Assembly (NCBI GenBank): GCA_900551325.1
Contig: URVM01000019.1
Location: forward strand, 1-64,000
DNA from: an uncultured Eubacteriales bacterium
Lineage (GTDB): Bacteria > Bacillota > Clostridia > Lachnospirales > Cellulosilyticaceae
DNA: 64,000 bases
Reading direction: 5' to 3'
Below the pieces are notes generated by a model, which worked only from the letters and a program-made list of their open reading frames with translations, was not told the origin of the DNA and did not search any database. Below, in pieces: positions 45,463 to 51,928 of this stretch. The position numbers were made by a program, and so were the translations under genes. The number at the start of each line of letters is the position of its first letter. Position 1 is the first letter of the stretch.

Positions 45463-46218
45463 TTAAACTGCATATTCAAATTTATGTAGTATTTCTTCTA
45501 TAGTTATATTAGCTTTTTCTTTCCCGCTAATATCTAGAATCACCTCCCCTTTATGAAGCATGATGAGTCTATCACCATAGGTAATAGCATGCTTTAGGTT
45601 ATGGGTGACCATAAGTGTAGTAATATTCTTTTCTCTAACAATTTGATCTGTTAACTCTATAATTTCATTTGAAGTTTTAGGATCTAGAGCAGCTGTATGT
45701 TCGTCTAGTAATAAGATTTTAGGATTTGTAATACTAGACATAATAAGAGAAAGAGCTTGTCTTTGACCACCTGATAAATATCTTACTTGCACATCTAAAT
45801 ATTTCTTTAAGTCTAGTGAAATATTTTCTAATAAATCTTCTAGTGTCTGGGTCTTATGACGAAGGCACTTTTTAAGATTAAGTAGATTTCCTTTATTTAA
45901 GGCTAAGGATAAATTTTCACGAACTGTCATGGAAGGACAAGTGCTTAAGCTAGGATCTTGGAAAACCCTACTTATAAGCTTAGTTCTTTTATGTTCAGCA
46001 AGATTTGTTATACTCATACCATCTAAGAAAATATCTCCTTGGCTTTCTTTTATAAGACCAGAAATAATATTTAGTAGAGTTGATTTACCTGTTCCATTAC
46101 TACCGATAATACTTACAAACTCGCCTTTATTAATCGTTAGAGAAAGATTTTTGAAAATCGTATTAGGTTCTCCGTATGGATTAGGAAATGTCTTTGAAAT
46201 ATTATTAATTTGTAACAT
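45463..46218 (-). CDS. ABC transporter ATP-binding protein (TrpZ-type)
   Basis: A 251-residue ATPase. Walker A GSNGTGKST (about residue 39), signature LSGGQRQALSLIMS, Walker B KILLLDEHTAALD and H-loop VTHNLKHA. His in place of Pro after the Walker B Glu (LLLDEHTAALDP) is typical for this transporter type. It overlaps the permease gene by 14 nt, which indicates translational coupling. Confidence 0.92.
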   Translation of the reverse strand: MLQINNISKTFPNPYGEPNTIFKNLSLTINKGEFVSIIGSNGTGKSTLLNIISGLIKESQGDIFLDGMSITNLAEHKRTKLISRVFQDPSLSTCPSMTVRENLSLALNKGNLLNLKKCLRHKTQTLEDLLENISLDLKKYLDVQVRYLSGGQRQALSLIMSSITNPKILLLDEHTAALDPKTSNEIIELTDQIVREKNITTLMVTHNLKHAITYGDRLIMLHKGEVILDISGKEKANITIEEILHKFEYAV

Positions 46219-47098
46219 TTACAATACCTCTTTTCTTTGAAGTTACATCCTTGGTGTGTGTAGTGGCAAATACATTCAGGTTGCTAATACTTAAGAACAA
46301 GATAATAACAATTGAAGTCATTAGTTTTAAGTTATTAGGAGATGCGATGCCGTAATTGATTGCTAAATAAATAGTGAATTGATAAATGAGAGTGCCTACT
46401 ATAATTGCTGTTGTAGGTTTAATAAAAGTAAGTTTCTTAAAGATAGATAAGCCGATAATAATAGATGCTATGCCAAGAACTAAAGTACCAATCCCCATAG
46501 TTACATCAGAAAAACCTTGGAACTGGGCAAATAAGCTACCAGAAAAAGCAACAAGACCATTAGATAACATTAAGCCTAATATTTTTATAATATCTACATC
46601 AATACCTAATGATTTAACCATTTGAGAATTATCACCAACAGCTTTTAATGTATAGCCAAGACCTGTCTTTAAGAAAACATCAAGAACAAGTTTACAAAGT
46701 ACTACAAGAATCATAACCAGTACTATAGGAGAAATAGGGCTATTAAAAAGATGATTGAAGCTAAATAATGGAAGATTTGATTGACCCATTATGCCTAAAT
46801 TAATAGAGTAGAGCATACCCATAACTAAAATTCCAGAAAGTAAATTAGAGATTTTAAGTTTTAGATGTAAAATACCAGTTAAAAGACCAGCAGCTAAACC
46901 ACATACAATAGCAAGTAGCGTTCCAAGGATTGGAGAAATGTTGTGACTTAAAGAAAAGGCAATGATAGCGCCACCTAATGAGAAACTACCATCAACAGAG
47001 AGGTCTGGGAAATCTAAAATTTTATAGCTGATATAAATACCAAGAGCCATAATGGATAAAATTAAACTTTGTGTTACTACGGATATAATACCTGTCAT
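46205..47098 (-). CDS. ABC transporter permease (TrpY-type)
   Basis: A 297-residue permease of the branched-chain/ribose-type fold with about eight helices. YKILDFPDLSVDGSFSLGGA and GLMLSNGLVAFSGSLFAQFQ are characteristic. First gene of the operon, behind a long attenuator leader. Ribosome binding site AAAGGAG. Together with the ATPase and TrpX-type protein it should import an aromatic amino acid or related substrate. Confidence 0.9.
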   Translation of the reverse strand: MTGIISVVTQSLILSIMALGIYISYKILDFPDLSVDGSFSLGGAIIAFSLSHNISPILGTLLAIVCGLAAGLLTGILHLKLKISNLLSGILVMGMLYSINLGIMGQSNLPLFSFNHLFNSPISPIVLVMILVVLCKLVLDVFLKTGLGYTLKAVGDNSQMVKSLGIDVDIIKILGLMLSNGLVAFSGSLFAQFQGFSDVTMGIGTLVLGIASIIIGLSIFKKLTFIKPTTAIIVGTLIYQFTIYLAINYGIASPNNLKLMTSIVIILFLSISNLNVFATTHTKDVTSKKRGIVNVTN

Positions 47099-47129
47099 AA
47101 AAATACTCCTTTTAAAAATTATTTTCTAT

Positions 47130-47163
47130 AAAAAAAACCACATGAGAGAGTCCATGTGGTTTT
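47130..47163 (-). terminator. Leader terminator 3 of the TrpX-type operon
   Basis: On the minus strand, AAAACCACATG pairs with CATGTGGTTTT and a T-run follows. It is the closest of three tandem hairpins to the permease start (32 bp). Confidence 0.88.
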
Positions 47164-47171
47164 AAAAAATA

Positions 47172-47203
47172 TAAAAAGCCACATAGCTATATCTATATGG
47201 CTT
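47172..47203 (-). terminator. Leader terminator 2 of the TrpX-type operon
   Basis: On the minus strand, AAGCCATATAG pairs with CTATGTGGCTT with one G-U pair, followed by TTTTTA. Confidence 0.85.
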
Positions 47204-47214
47204 AGTTTTGAATA

Positions 47215-47245
47215 CAAAAAAGCCACACAGTTAACCTGTGTGACT
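47215..47245 (-). terminator. Leader terminator 1 of the TrpX-type operon
   Basis: On the minus strand, AGTCACACAG pairs with CTGTGTGGCT with one G-U pair, followed by TTTTTTG. The three tandem hairpins share a TGTGGCTTTTT-like 3' arm. Confidence 0.88.
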
Positions 47246-47288
47246 TTATCAATGATAATAATGAAAAACATTATAAACACTATTAGCC

Positions 47289-47343
47289 AACACAGATACA
47301 ATCCTTGATTAATGTTATCTTACAAGGGGTTTGTATCTGTGTT
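47289..47343 (-). promoter_or_regulatory. Large leader hairpin of the TrpX-type operon
   Basis: AACACAGATACAA and TTGTATCTGTGTT form a 13-bp perfect stem with a further inner CCTTG/CAAGG stem. It lies between the short leader ORF and the three terminators and has no T-run. It may be the anti-antiterminator or pause structure. Confidence 0.6.
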
Positions 47344-47375
47344 AAAATTCATAAATTTATAACTGGATACAACCC

Positions 47376-47432
47376 CTATATAAATTGGCTAAAGAAACTA
47401 AATCGTGTTTGTTTGTTTAATAAAGTTTTCAT
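47376..47432 (-). CDS. Putative Phe-rich leader peptide, 18 residues
   Basis: A short ORF encoding MKTLLNKQTRFSFFSQFI behind AGAGGAG. Four of the last eight residues are Phe, which suggests ribosome stalling when charged tRNA-Phe is short. The promoter lies 62 bp upstream and three terminators follow. The arrangement fits ribosome-mediated attenuation of the transporter operon. Confidence 0.6.
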   Translation of the reverse strand: MKTLLNKQTRFSFFSQFI

Positions 47433-47493
47433 AATTATCTCCTCTTTTATTTTTAAATTTACAATATTTAATCTTTGTTTTTTGTTTAGCAAT

Positions 47494-47522
47494 AGTATAG
47501 GCTATGAAAAAGCATAAGTCAA
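47494..47522 (-). promoter_or_regulatory. Promoter of the TrpX-type transporter leader
   Basis: On the minus strand, TTGACT and TATACT are spaced by 17 bp. The leader RNA would be about 390 nt long. Confidence 0.85.
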
Positions 47523-47635
47523 TAAAAAATTTGAAATATAGAAAAATTGTTAGAATTATAAGTGTTAGATAATAGATTTTTAGATATATTTATATCAAAA
47601 AAAGCCATTAAAAGTTAAATCATTCAAAAAACAAC

Positions 47636-48814
47636 TTAATTTAAAGTACTAATAGCAGATTCAAGCTTTGATAAAGCTTTTTCTAAAATAGCTCTAGGAC
47701 AGGCAATATTAATACGTTGGAAGCCTTCACCTTCACTACCAAACATAGAACCTGTATCAAGCCAAAGACCTGCTTTATGAACAATTAAATCATCTAATGC
47801 TTCATCAGTTAGGTTTAAAGCTTTACAATCAAGCCAAATAAGATAAGTACCTTGTGGCTCTACAAGTTTAATTTGAGGAAGACGCTCTTGTAAAAATGTA
47901 CGTACAAACTCTAAATTTTGTGCTAAGTAAGCTTTAAGATCATCTAACCATTCACGCCCATAATCGTAGGCAGCTTTACAAGCTAGTAAGCCCATAGTGT
48001 TTAGCTGACTGTAGCCAGTTCGAACAATCTCCCTTTCAAAAGCAGTTCTTATAGATTCGTTAGGAATAAAAATATTAGAAACTTGAAGACCAGCTAGATT
48101 AAAAGTTTTGCTTGGCGCAGTACAAGTAATGGTTATATCTAAGAATTCAGGTTTAAGACTTGCAAGTATATGATGTTGATACCCCTCATATACAAAATCA
48201 GCATGAATCTCATCGGAAATAATAAGTACACCATGTTTAAGACAAATATCACCTAAGGCAATAAGTTCTTCTTTAGTCCAAACTCTACCTACTGGATTGT
48301 GAGGGCTACAAAGGATAAAGAGCTTTACTTTATGCTTTATAATCTTATCTTCAAAATCTTGAAGATCCATAAAGTATTTACCATCTTTGTAAACTAAGGA
48401 ATTGTTTATAAGTAAACGTTCATTGGAGGTGATAGATTCTGCAAAAGGATAATATACAGGTTGTTGAATCATAACAGCATCACCTTTTTTTGTAAGGCTT
48501 CTAATAGCTGTACATATGGCATAGACAACGCCTGGTGTTTTAACAAGCCAAGATTCTTCTATAGGCCAGTTGAAATAGGTATTAAACCAATGATGCAGAG
48601 TCTTAAAATAATCTGCTTTAGTTTCAGTATAACCAAAAATACCATGGGCGCTAGCACTAGTAAGTATATCTAGTACAGCTGGAGGTGCTTTAAAGTCCAT
48701 ATCTGCTACCCAAAGAGGCAGTATATCTTGGGGCTTTCCTCTTTCAAGAGCAAAGTCATATTTAAGGGAATTGGTATTTGTCCTATCAATTAACTCATCA
48801 AAATAGTTATTCAT
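47636..48814 (-). CDS. MalY/PatB-type cystathionine beta-lyase (PLP aminotransferase fold)
   Basis: A 392-residue class I/II aminotransferase-fold enzyme. The start MNNYFDELIDRTNTNSLKYD, LPLWVADMDFKAPP and the PLP lysine in TCTAPSKTFNLAGLQ (about residue 230) are diagnostic of the MalY/PatB group, which cleaves C-S bonds in cystathionine or cysteine. It follows the gamma-synthase-like gene by 11 bp, which supports a role in sulfur amino acid conversion. Confidence 0.9.
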   Translation of the reverse strand: MNNYFDELIDRTNTNSLKYDFALERGKPQDILPLWVADMDFKAPPAVLDILTSASAHGIFGYTETKADYFKTLHHWFNTYFNWPIEESWLVKTPGVVYAICTAIRSLTKKGDAVMIQQPVYYPFAESITSNERLLINNSLVYKDGKYFMDLQDFEDKIIKHKVKLFILCSPHNPVGRVWTKEELIALGDICLKHGVLIISDEIHADFVYEGYQHHILASLKPEFLDITITCTAPSKTFNLAGLQVSNIFIPNESIRTAFEREIVRTGYSQLNTMGLLACKAAYDYGREWLDDLKAYLAQNLEFVRTFLQERLPQIKLVEPQGTYLIWLDCKALNLTDEALDDLIVHKAGLWLDTGSMFGSEGEGFQRINIACPRAILEKALSKLESAISTLN

Positions 48815-48825
48815 TATATGTCCTC

Positions 48826-49959
48826 CTAATTTAATCCTTGTAATAAATCTTGTATAAGGTCATCTACATGCTCAATGCCTACAGATAAACGAAGTAGCCT
48901 GTCATTAATACCTTTTTCTTCACGCTCCGCCTCTGGAATGTCAGCATGTGTTTGAAGCATAGGGTAAGTAATAAGTGTTTCGACACCACCTAGGCTTTCA
49001 GCATAAAGGATTATTTTAACCCTTTCAAGAAGATTTTTAGCTGTTTCACGACTATCTACTTCAAAAGAAATCATTCCACCAAAACCAGAGGCTTGATTAC
49101 ACGATAGAGTATAGCTAGGATGGGTAGGTAGCCCGATATAGTAAACCTTTTTAATCTTCTTGTGTGTAGTAAGCCAGTTGGCAATTTGAATAGCATTTTC
49201 TTGTTGCCTATCTAACCTTATAGCTAAAGTTTTAATACCACGGATAAGTAACCAGCTATCAAAAGGAGAAAGGCAAGCACCAATAGTTTTATAGATAAAG
49301 CGTAGTTTTTCTGAAAGTTCCTCACTAGAAGTGACTAAAAATCCAGCAAGGGTGTCATTATGGCCACATAGATATTTAGTACCGCTATGAATAACAATAT
49401 GAGCACCTAATTTAAGTGGTTGTTGAAAATAAGGTGTTAAGAAGGTATTATCAACAATTAACAAGAGGTTATGTGCCTTAGCAATTTGTGCAATAGCAGC
49501 AATATCTGTCACATGCATCATAGGGTTAGTAGGTGTTTCTATAAAAATGGCTTTAGTTTCAGGTCTAATATGCGCCTCAACTATAGAACTATCAGAGGTA
49601 TTAATAAAATCAAAGGCTAGACCTTTATTATCTATAACATGTTGGAATAATCTATGGGAACCACCATATAAATCATTGGATGCAATAATATGATCATTAG
49701 GTAAGAAGAGCTCCATAACAGTTGCCATAGCAGCCATACCAGAAGAAAAAGCTAGAGCATCTACGCCGCCTTCTAAGGTAGCTACCATATTTTCAAGATG
49801 TTCGCGGGTAGGATTTTGTAAGCGAGAGTAGTCATAGCCTGTACTTAAACCTACTCCTGGGTGAGAAAAGGTAGCAGATTGATAAATAGGAAAGCTAAGT
49901 GCGCCAGTAGGGTCTTGAAATTTATTTTTCCCGTGTATACAAAATGTATTAATATTCAT
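48826..49959 (-). CDS. Cystathionine gamma-synthase / gamma-lyase family PLP enzyme
   Basis: A 377-residue Cys/Met metabolism PLP enzyme. TFSHPGVGLSTGYDYSR, the cofactor lysine in IHSGTKYLCGHND (about residue 196) and the length fit the MetB/MetC/Mgl group, which cannot be split further by sequence alone. First gene of a two-gene operon with the MalY-type enzyme. A strong promoter lies upstream at 50034-50062. No SAM riboswitch or T-box is visible in that leader. Confidence 0.9.
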   Translation of the reverse strand: MNINTFCIHGKNKFQDPTGALSFPIYQSATFSHPGVGLSTGYDYSRLQNPTREHLENMVATLEGGVDALAFSSGMAAMATVMELFLPNDHIIASNDLYGGSHRLFQHVIDNKGLAFDFINTSDSSIVEAHIRPETKAIFIETPTNPMMHVTDIAAIAQIAKAHNLLLIVDNTFLTPYFQQPLKLGAHIVIHSGTKYLCGHNDTLAGFLVTSSEELSEKLRFIYKTIGACLSPFDSWLLIRGIKTLAIRLDRQQENAIQIANWLTTHKKIKKVYYIGLPTHPSYTLSCNQASGFGGMISFEVDSRETAKNLLERVKIILYAESLGGVETLITYPMLQTHADIPEAEREEKGINDRLLRLSVGIEHVDDLIQDLLQGLN

Positions 49960-50033
49960 TTACACTTCTCCTATCTAGATGAATTAATCATCTGTTGATT
50001 TATTGTTTATAAAATTTTGATATATTTTGCTTA

Positions 50034-50062
50034 ATAATATAATTCTAATTAATTAAAGTCAA
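50034..50062 (-). promoter_or_regulatory. Promoter of the gamma-synthase-like / MalY operon
   Basis: On the minus strand, TTGACT and TATTAT are spaced by 17 bp. The rest of the region 50063-50260 is AT-rich and shows nothing else I can name. Confidence 0.8.
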
Positions 50063-50300
50063 TATGTTTTATTAAATATAATAAAGTAAATATATATGTA
50101 TACTAGATATAAGAATATATGCTAGCGAAAAATTGGTATATAATAACAATTATCTGTAATGAAGAGTATATAATAGAAAAAATATTAATTAAAGGTAAAA
50201 AAAGTCAGTTTATACATAAAAATATAATATGAAATAAAATTTTTCAATAAAAAATTGAATAAAGGCTTTATTTTTGGGAGAATGTTGCTATAATATAACC

Positions 50301-50442
50301 GTAAAGAATGCCCAGTAGCGTGTAACTACTTAAGCATTCAGATGATGAATGTTTATTTTGTACTAGGGGTATTGAAATTTACAAATAATAATTATCCTTT
50401 AAAGAAAAGAGCAATTGTAATTTATACAATTGCTCTTTTCTT
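50301..50442 (+). ncRNA. Small RNA, second copy of the antitoxin-like family
   Basis: Preceded by the same AATGTTGnTATAAT promoter block (50281-50294) as the RNA at 26249. It shares the stem GAATGC-CC-AGTAG-loop-CTACT-TAA-GCATTC and a downstream CTAGGGGTATTGAAA-like block. It ends at a terminator (AAAGAGCAATTGTA with TACAATTGCTCTTT, then a T-run). No small toxin ORF is seen here. Its end abuts the 3' end of the FusB-type gene on the other strand. Confidence 0.6.
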
Positions 50443-50444
50443 TT
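50404..50444. terminator. Intrinsic terminator of the small RNA, bidirectional
   Basis: AAAGAGCAATTGTA pairs with TACAATTGCTCTTT, flanked by A-rich and T-rich tails. It also serves the FusB-type gene, which stops at 50444. Confidence 0.88.
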
Positions 50445-51103
50445 TATTCTTCTGAGATGTTATTAACATTTTTTAAGATTTTTTCTAAATTTTCAACGGA
50501 AGTGATACGCTCATTACATTTTTCACTGTCTAAACACATATAAAAACCTATGGATCTATAGGCACTACTATCACTGCTAGAAGATTTACAAACAGGTGAA
50601 ACAAAAGCTACCTCATCATCTTTACCCACATGATTGCAAAATGTACATTTATTCACGTTGTTAGATGTAGCATTAGGGAGTCTACAGGACATACCTATAG
50701 GCTTGCCATTTAGATGATAAGCTAGGAAGAGCTTCTTTGTAGATTCATCAATCCATCCTAAATAAACTTTCTTAGTATCAGTTATAGAAGGTAATTTTAG
50801 TTTCTTTTCTTTTTTAAATAACTTATTTATTTGACTAGTTGAAATAGGTGGCATACCATATACATATGGATCAAGTGTATCCAGATACTTTTCTATCTGT
50901 AGAGGGTCAGTAATATGAGTAATATTCAGTAGATCCTTTTGCTCTTGAGATAAGTTAGGGAAAAGACCTAGAATTTTTCCGTTTATATAGTCTCTATTTG
51001 TAGCAATGACTTTTTTATCAATACAAGTTCTTAGTGTATTGTTTAACTCAGATAAGCAGTTTTTTATAAAATTATATTCATATTTTTTAATGAAAGTTTC
51101 CAT
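50444..51103 (-). CDS. FusB/FusC-type EF-G-binding protein
   Basis: A 219-residue protein with the two-domain layout of FusB: an N-terminal helical bundle and a C-terminal treble-clef zinc finger (KCTFCNH about residue 150; YMCLDSEKCN near 195; four Cys). FusB-type proteins bind EF-G and free it from fusidic-acid-stalled ribosomes. The ribosome binding site is AGAGGTG. Its leader has a short ORF that overlaps a terminator, consistent with drug-dependent expression. Whether it protects against fusidic acid needs testing. Confidence 0.88.
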   Translation of the reverse strand: METFIKKYEYNFIKNCLSELNNTLRTCIDKKVIATNRDYINGKILGLFPNLSQEQKDLLNITHITDPLQIEKYLDTLDPYVYGMPPISTSQINKLFKKEKKLKLPSITDTKKVYLGWIDESTKKLFLAYHLNGKPIGMSCRLPNATSNNVNKCTFCNHVGKDDEVAFVSPVCKSSSSDSSAYRSIGFYMCLDSEKCNERITSVENLEKILKNVNNISEE

Positions 51104-51132
51104 AGACTAAAGCACCTCTTTTCTAAAAATGA

Positions 51133-51176
51133 TCTAAAAAAATGATTAACTTTACTTAAATAAAATAAAGTTAATC
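51133..51176 (-). terminator. Leader terminator of the FusB-type gene (overlaps the short ORF)
   Basis: On the minus strand, GATTAACTTTA pairs with TAAAGTTAATC (11 bp, perfect) with a loop of about 14 nt, followed by ATTTTTTTAG. Its 5' arm lies within the codons of the short ORF at 51152-51178. Confidence 0.85.
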
Positions 51177-51178
51177 AT
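51152..51178 (-). CDS. Putative leader peptide of the FusB-type gene, MINFILFK
   Basis: An eight-codon ORF starting at ATG 51178 and ending TAA. It begins about 15-20 nt after the promoter start and its codons 2-5 form the terminator 5' arm, so a stalled or translating ribosome should block the terminator. It starts MINF, like the ABC-F leader peptide MINFTC. Its ribosome binding site is weak (AAGAGACT). Confidence 0.6.
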   Translation of the reverse strand: MINFILFK

Positions 51179-51196
51179 CTGTAGTCTCTTAATTAG

Positions 51197-51226
51197 AGTA
51201 TACCATTTATTAAAATATATATTCAA
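51197..51226 (-). promoter_or_regulatory. Promoter of the FusB-type gene leader
   Basis: On the minus strand, TTGAAT and TATACT are spaced by 18 bp, with an extended -10 TGGTATACT. It lies in the gap after the CD3324-type gene. Confidence 0.75.
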
Positions 51227-51249
51227 TCTAATGAATAAGTCTGTAATAA

Positions 51250-51528
51250 TTATGAGCAAAGTTGCTTTTCCTCACTAATTATTCTGCGGATACTTTGTTC
51301 TGATAAATAATACTCATGAGTTAGGGTATTAATAGTAGCACCAGCTAAATATTTTTGATAGATTTCATTATTTCTTATCTTAAGGCTAGTTTTTATGCCA
51401 CTTTTTTCGCCCCAAGCTATATGATTTTCATCTTTTTTAGGGATATATAAATATTTACCATCTGTATATTCTTGAATTATTTTAAGTAGTTCTTGTGGTA
51501 ACACATCTTGTGCTTTTACGTATTTCAT
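51250..51528 (-). CDS. CD3324-type small DNA-binding protein
   Basis: A 92-residue protein. The start MKYVKAQDVLPQELLKIIQE, YLYIPKKDENHIAWGEKSGIK and the HTH-like end (ATINTLTHEYYLSEQSIRRI) match the CD3324 / Mor-related family of Clostridia. Target genes are unknown. A leader with a small ORF and a long hairpin precedes it. Confidence 0.85.
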   Translation of the reverse strand: MKYVKAQDVLPQELLKIIQEYTDGKYLYIPKKDENHIAWGEKSGIKTSLKIRNNEIYQKYLAGATINTLTHEYYLSEQSIRRIISEEKQLCS

Positions 51529-51596
51529 CTTTCTTTGCTCCTCTACTATAAATGATAGGATTAAAGCAAAGCATACTAAAAAGCCATGTGTACCAG

Positions 51597-51638
51597 AGCC
51601 TAAATAAATATTTCAGCTAACTAAAGGATTTAGGCTCC
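51597..51638 (-). promoter_or_regulatory. Leader hairpin overlapping the small ORF
   Basis: GAGCCTAAAT and ATTTAGGCTC form a 10-bp perfect stem around the stop codon of the small ORF. No immediate T-run follows, so its mode of action is uncertain. Confidence 0.5.
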
Positions 51639-51718
51639 AGACAAAGCATAGCTGACTCTTTTAGTAGTCTTTGCAAGGAGCAAGGGTCTTTAGGGCTGAA
51701 AGTAGTATTAACTTTCAT
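51617..51718 (-). CDS. Small leader ORF, 33 residues
   Basis: A 34-codon ORF starts at ATG 51718, behind a GGAGGTG ribosome binding site and a TGCTATAAT extended -10. The peptide starts MKVNTTFSPKDPCSLQ. Its last codons form one arm of the GAGCCTAAAT/ATTTAGGCTC hairpin (51597-51638). It may control the CD3324-type gene about 90 nt downstream. No homologue known to me. Confidence 0.5.
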   Translation of the reverse strand: MKVNTTFSPKDPCSLQRLLKESAMLCLEPKSFS

Positions 51719-51800
51719 GAAAAAAACACCTCCAATACAGTTGGATTTATTATAGCATAGGAAATAAAGAAAATATAGAAGGATAAAATGTAATAAAATT

Positions 51801-51814
51801 GTTTCAAATGAAAC
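51801..51814. promoter_or_regulatory. MarR-like palindrome upstream of the second MATE gene
   Basis: GTTTCAAATGAAAC is a 6-2-6 palindrome of the same build as the two sites at 42216 and 42278 (GTTTTAAATAAAAC). It lies 115 bp before the MATE start. Confidence 0.55.
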
Positions 51815-51928
51815 TATAAGGGTTGTAAAAAATATGTAAATAACTATAATTAATATGGAGTATAAAATTTAAAATATATTTTAAACTATCTAAATGACAA
51901 AATAATAGCTATAACGGGGGACTAAGTA

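Noticed and set aside
47119..47301. 60-codon minus-strand frame in the TrpX-type leader
   Set aside because: It runs across three terminator hairpins and has no ribosome binding site. The 18-residue leader ORF further upstream fits better.
47305..47517. 70-codon plus-strand frame opposite the leader peptide
   Set aside because: It is antisense to a clear promoter-leader arrangement and has no ribosome binding site.
49960..50300. SAM riboswitch or Met T-box before the sulfur amino acid genes
   Set aside because: No T-box core, no SAM-type motifs and no terminator are visible in the leader.
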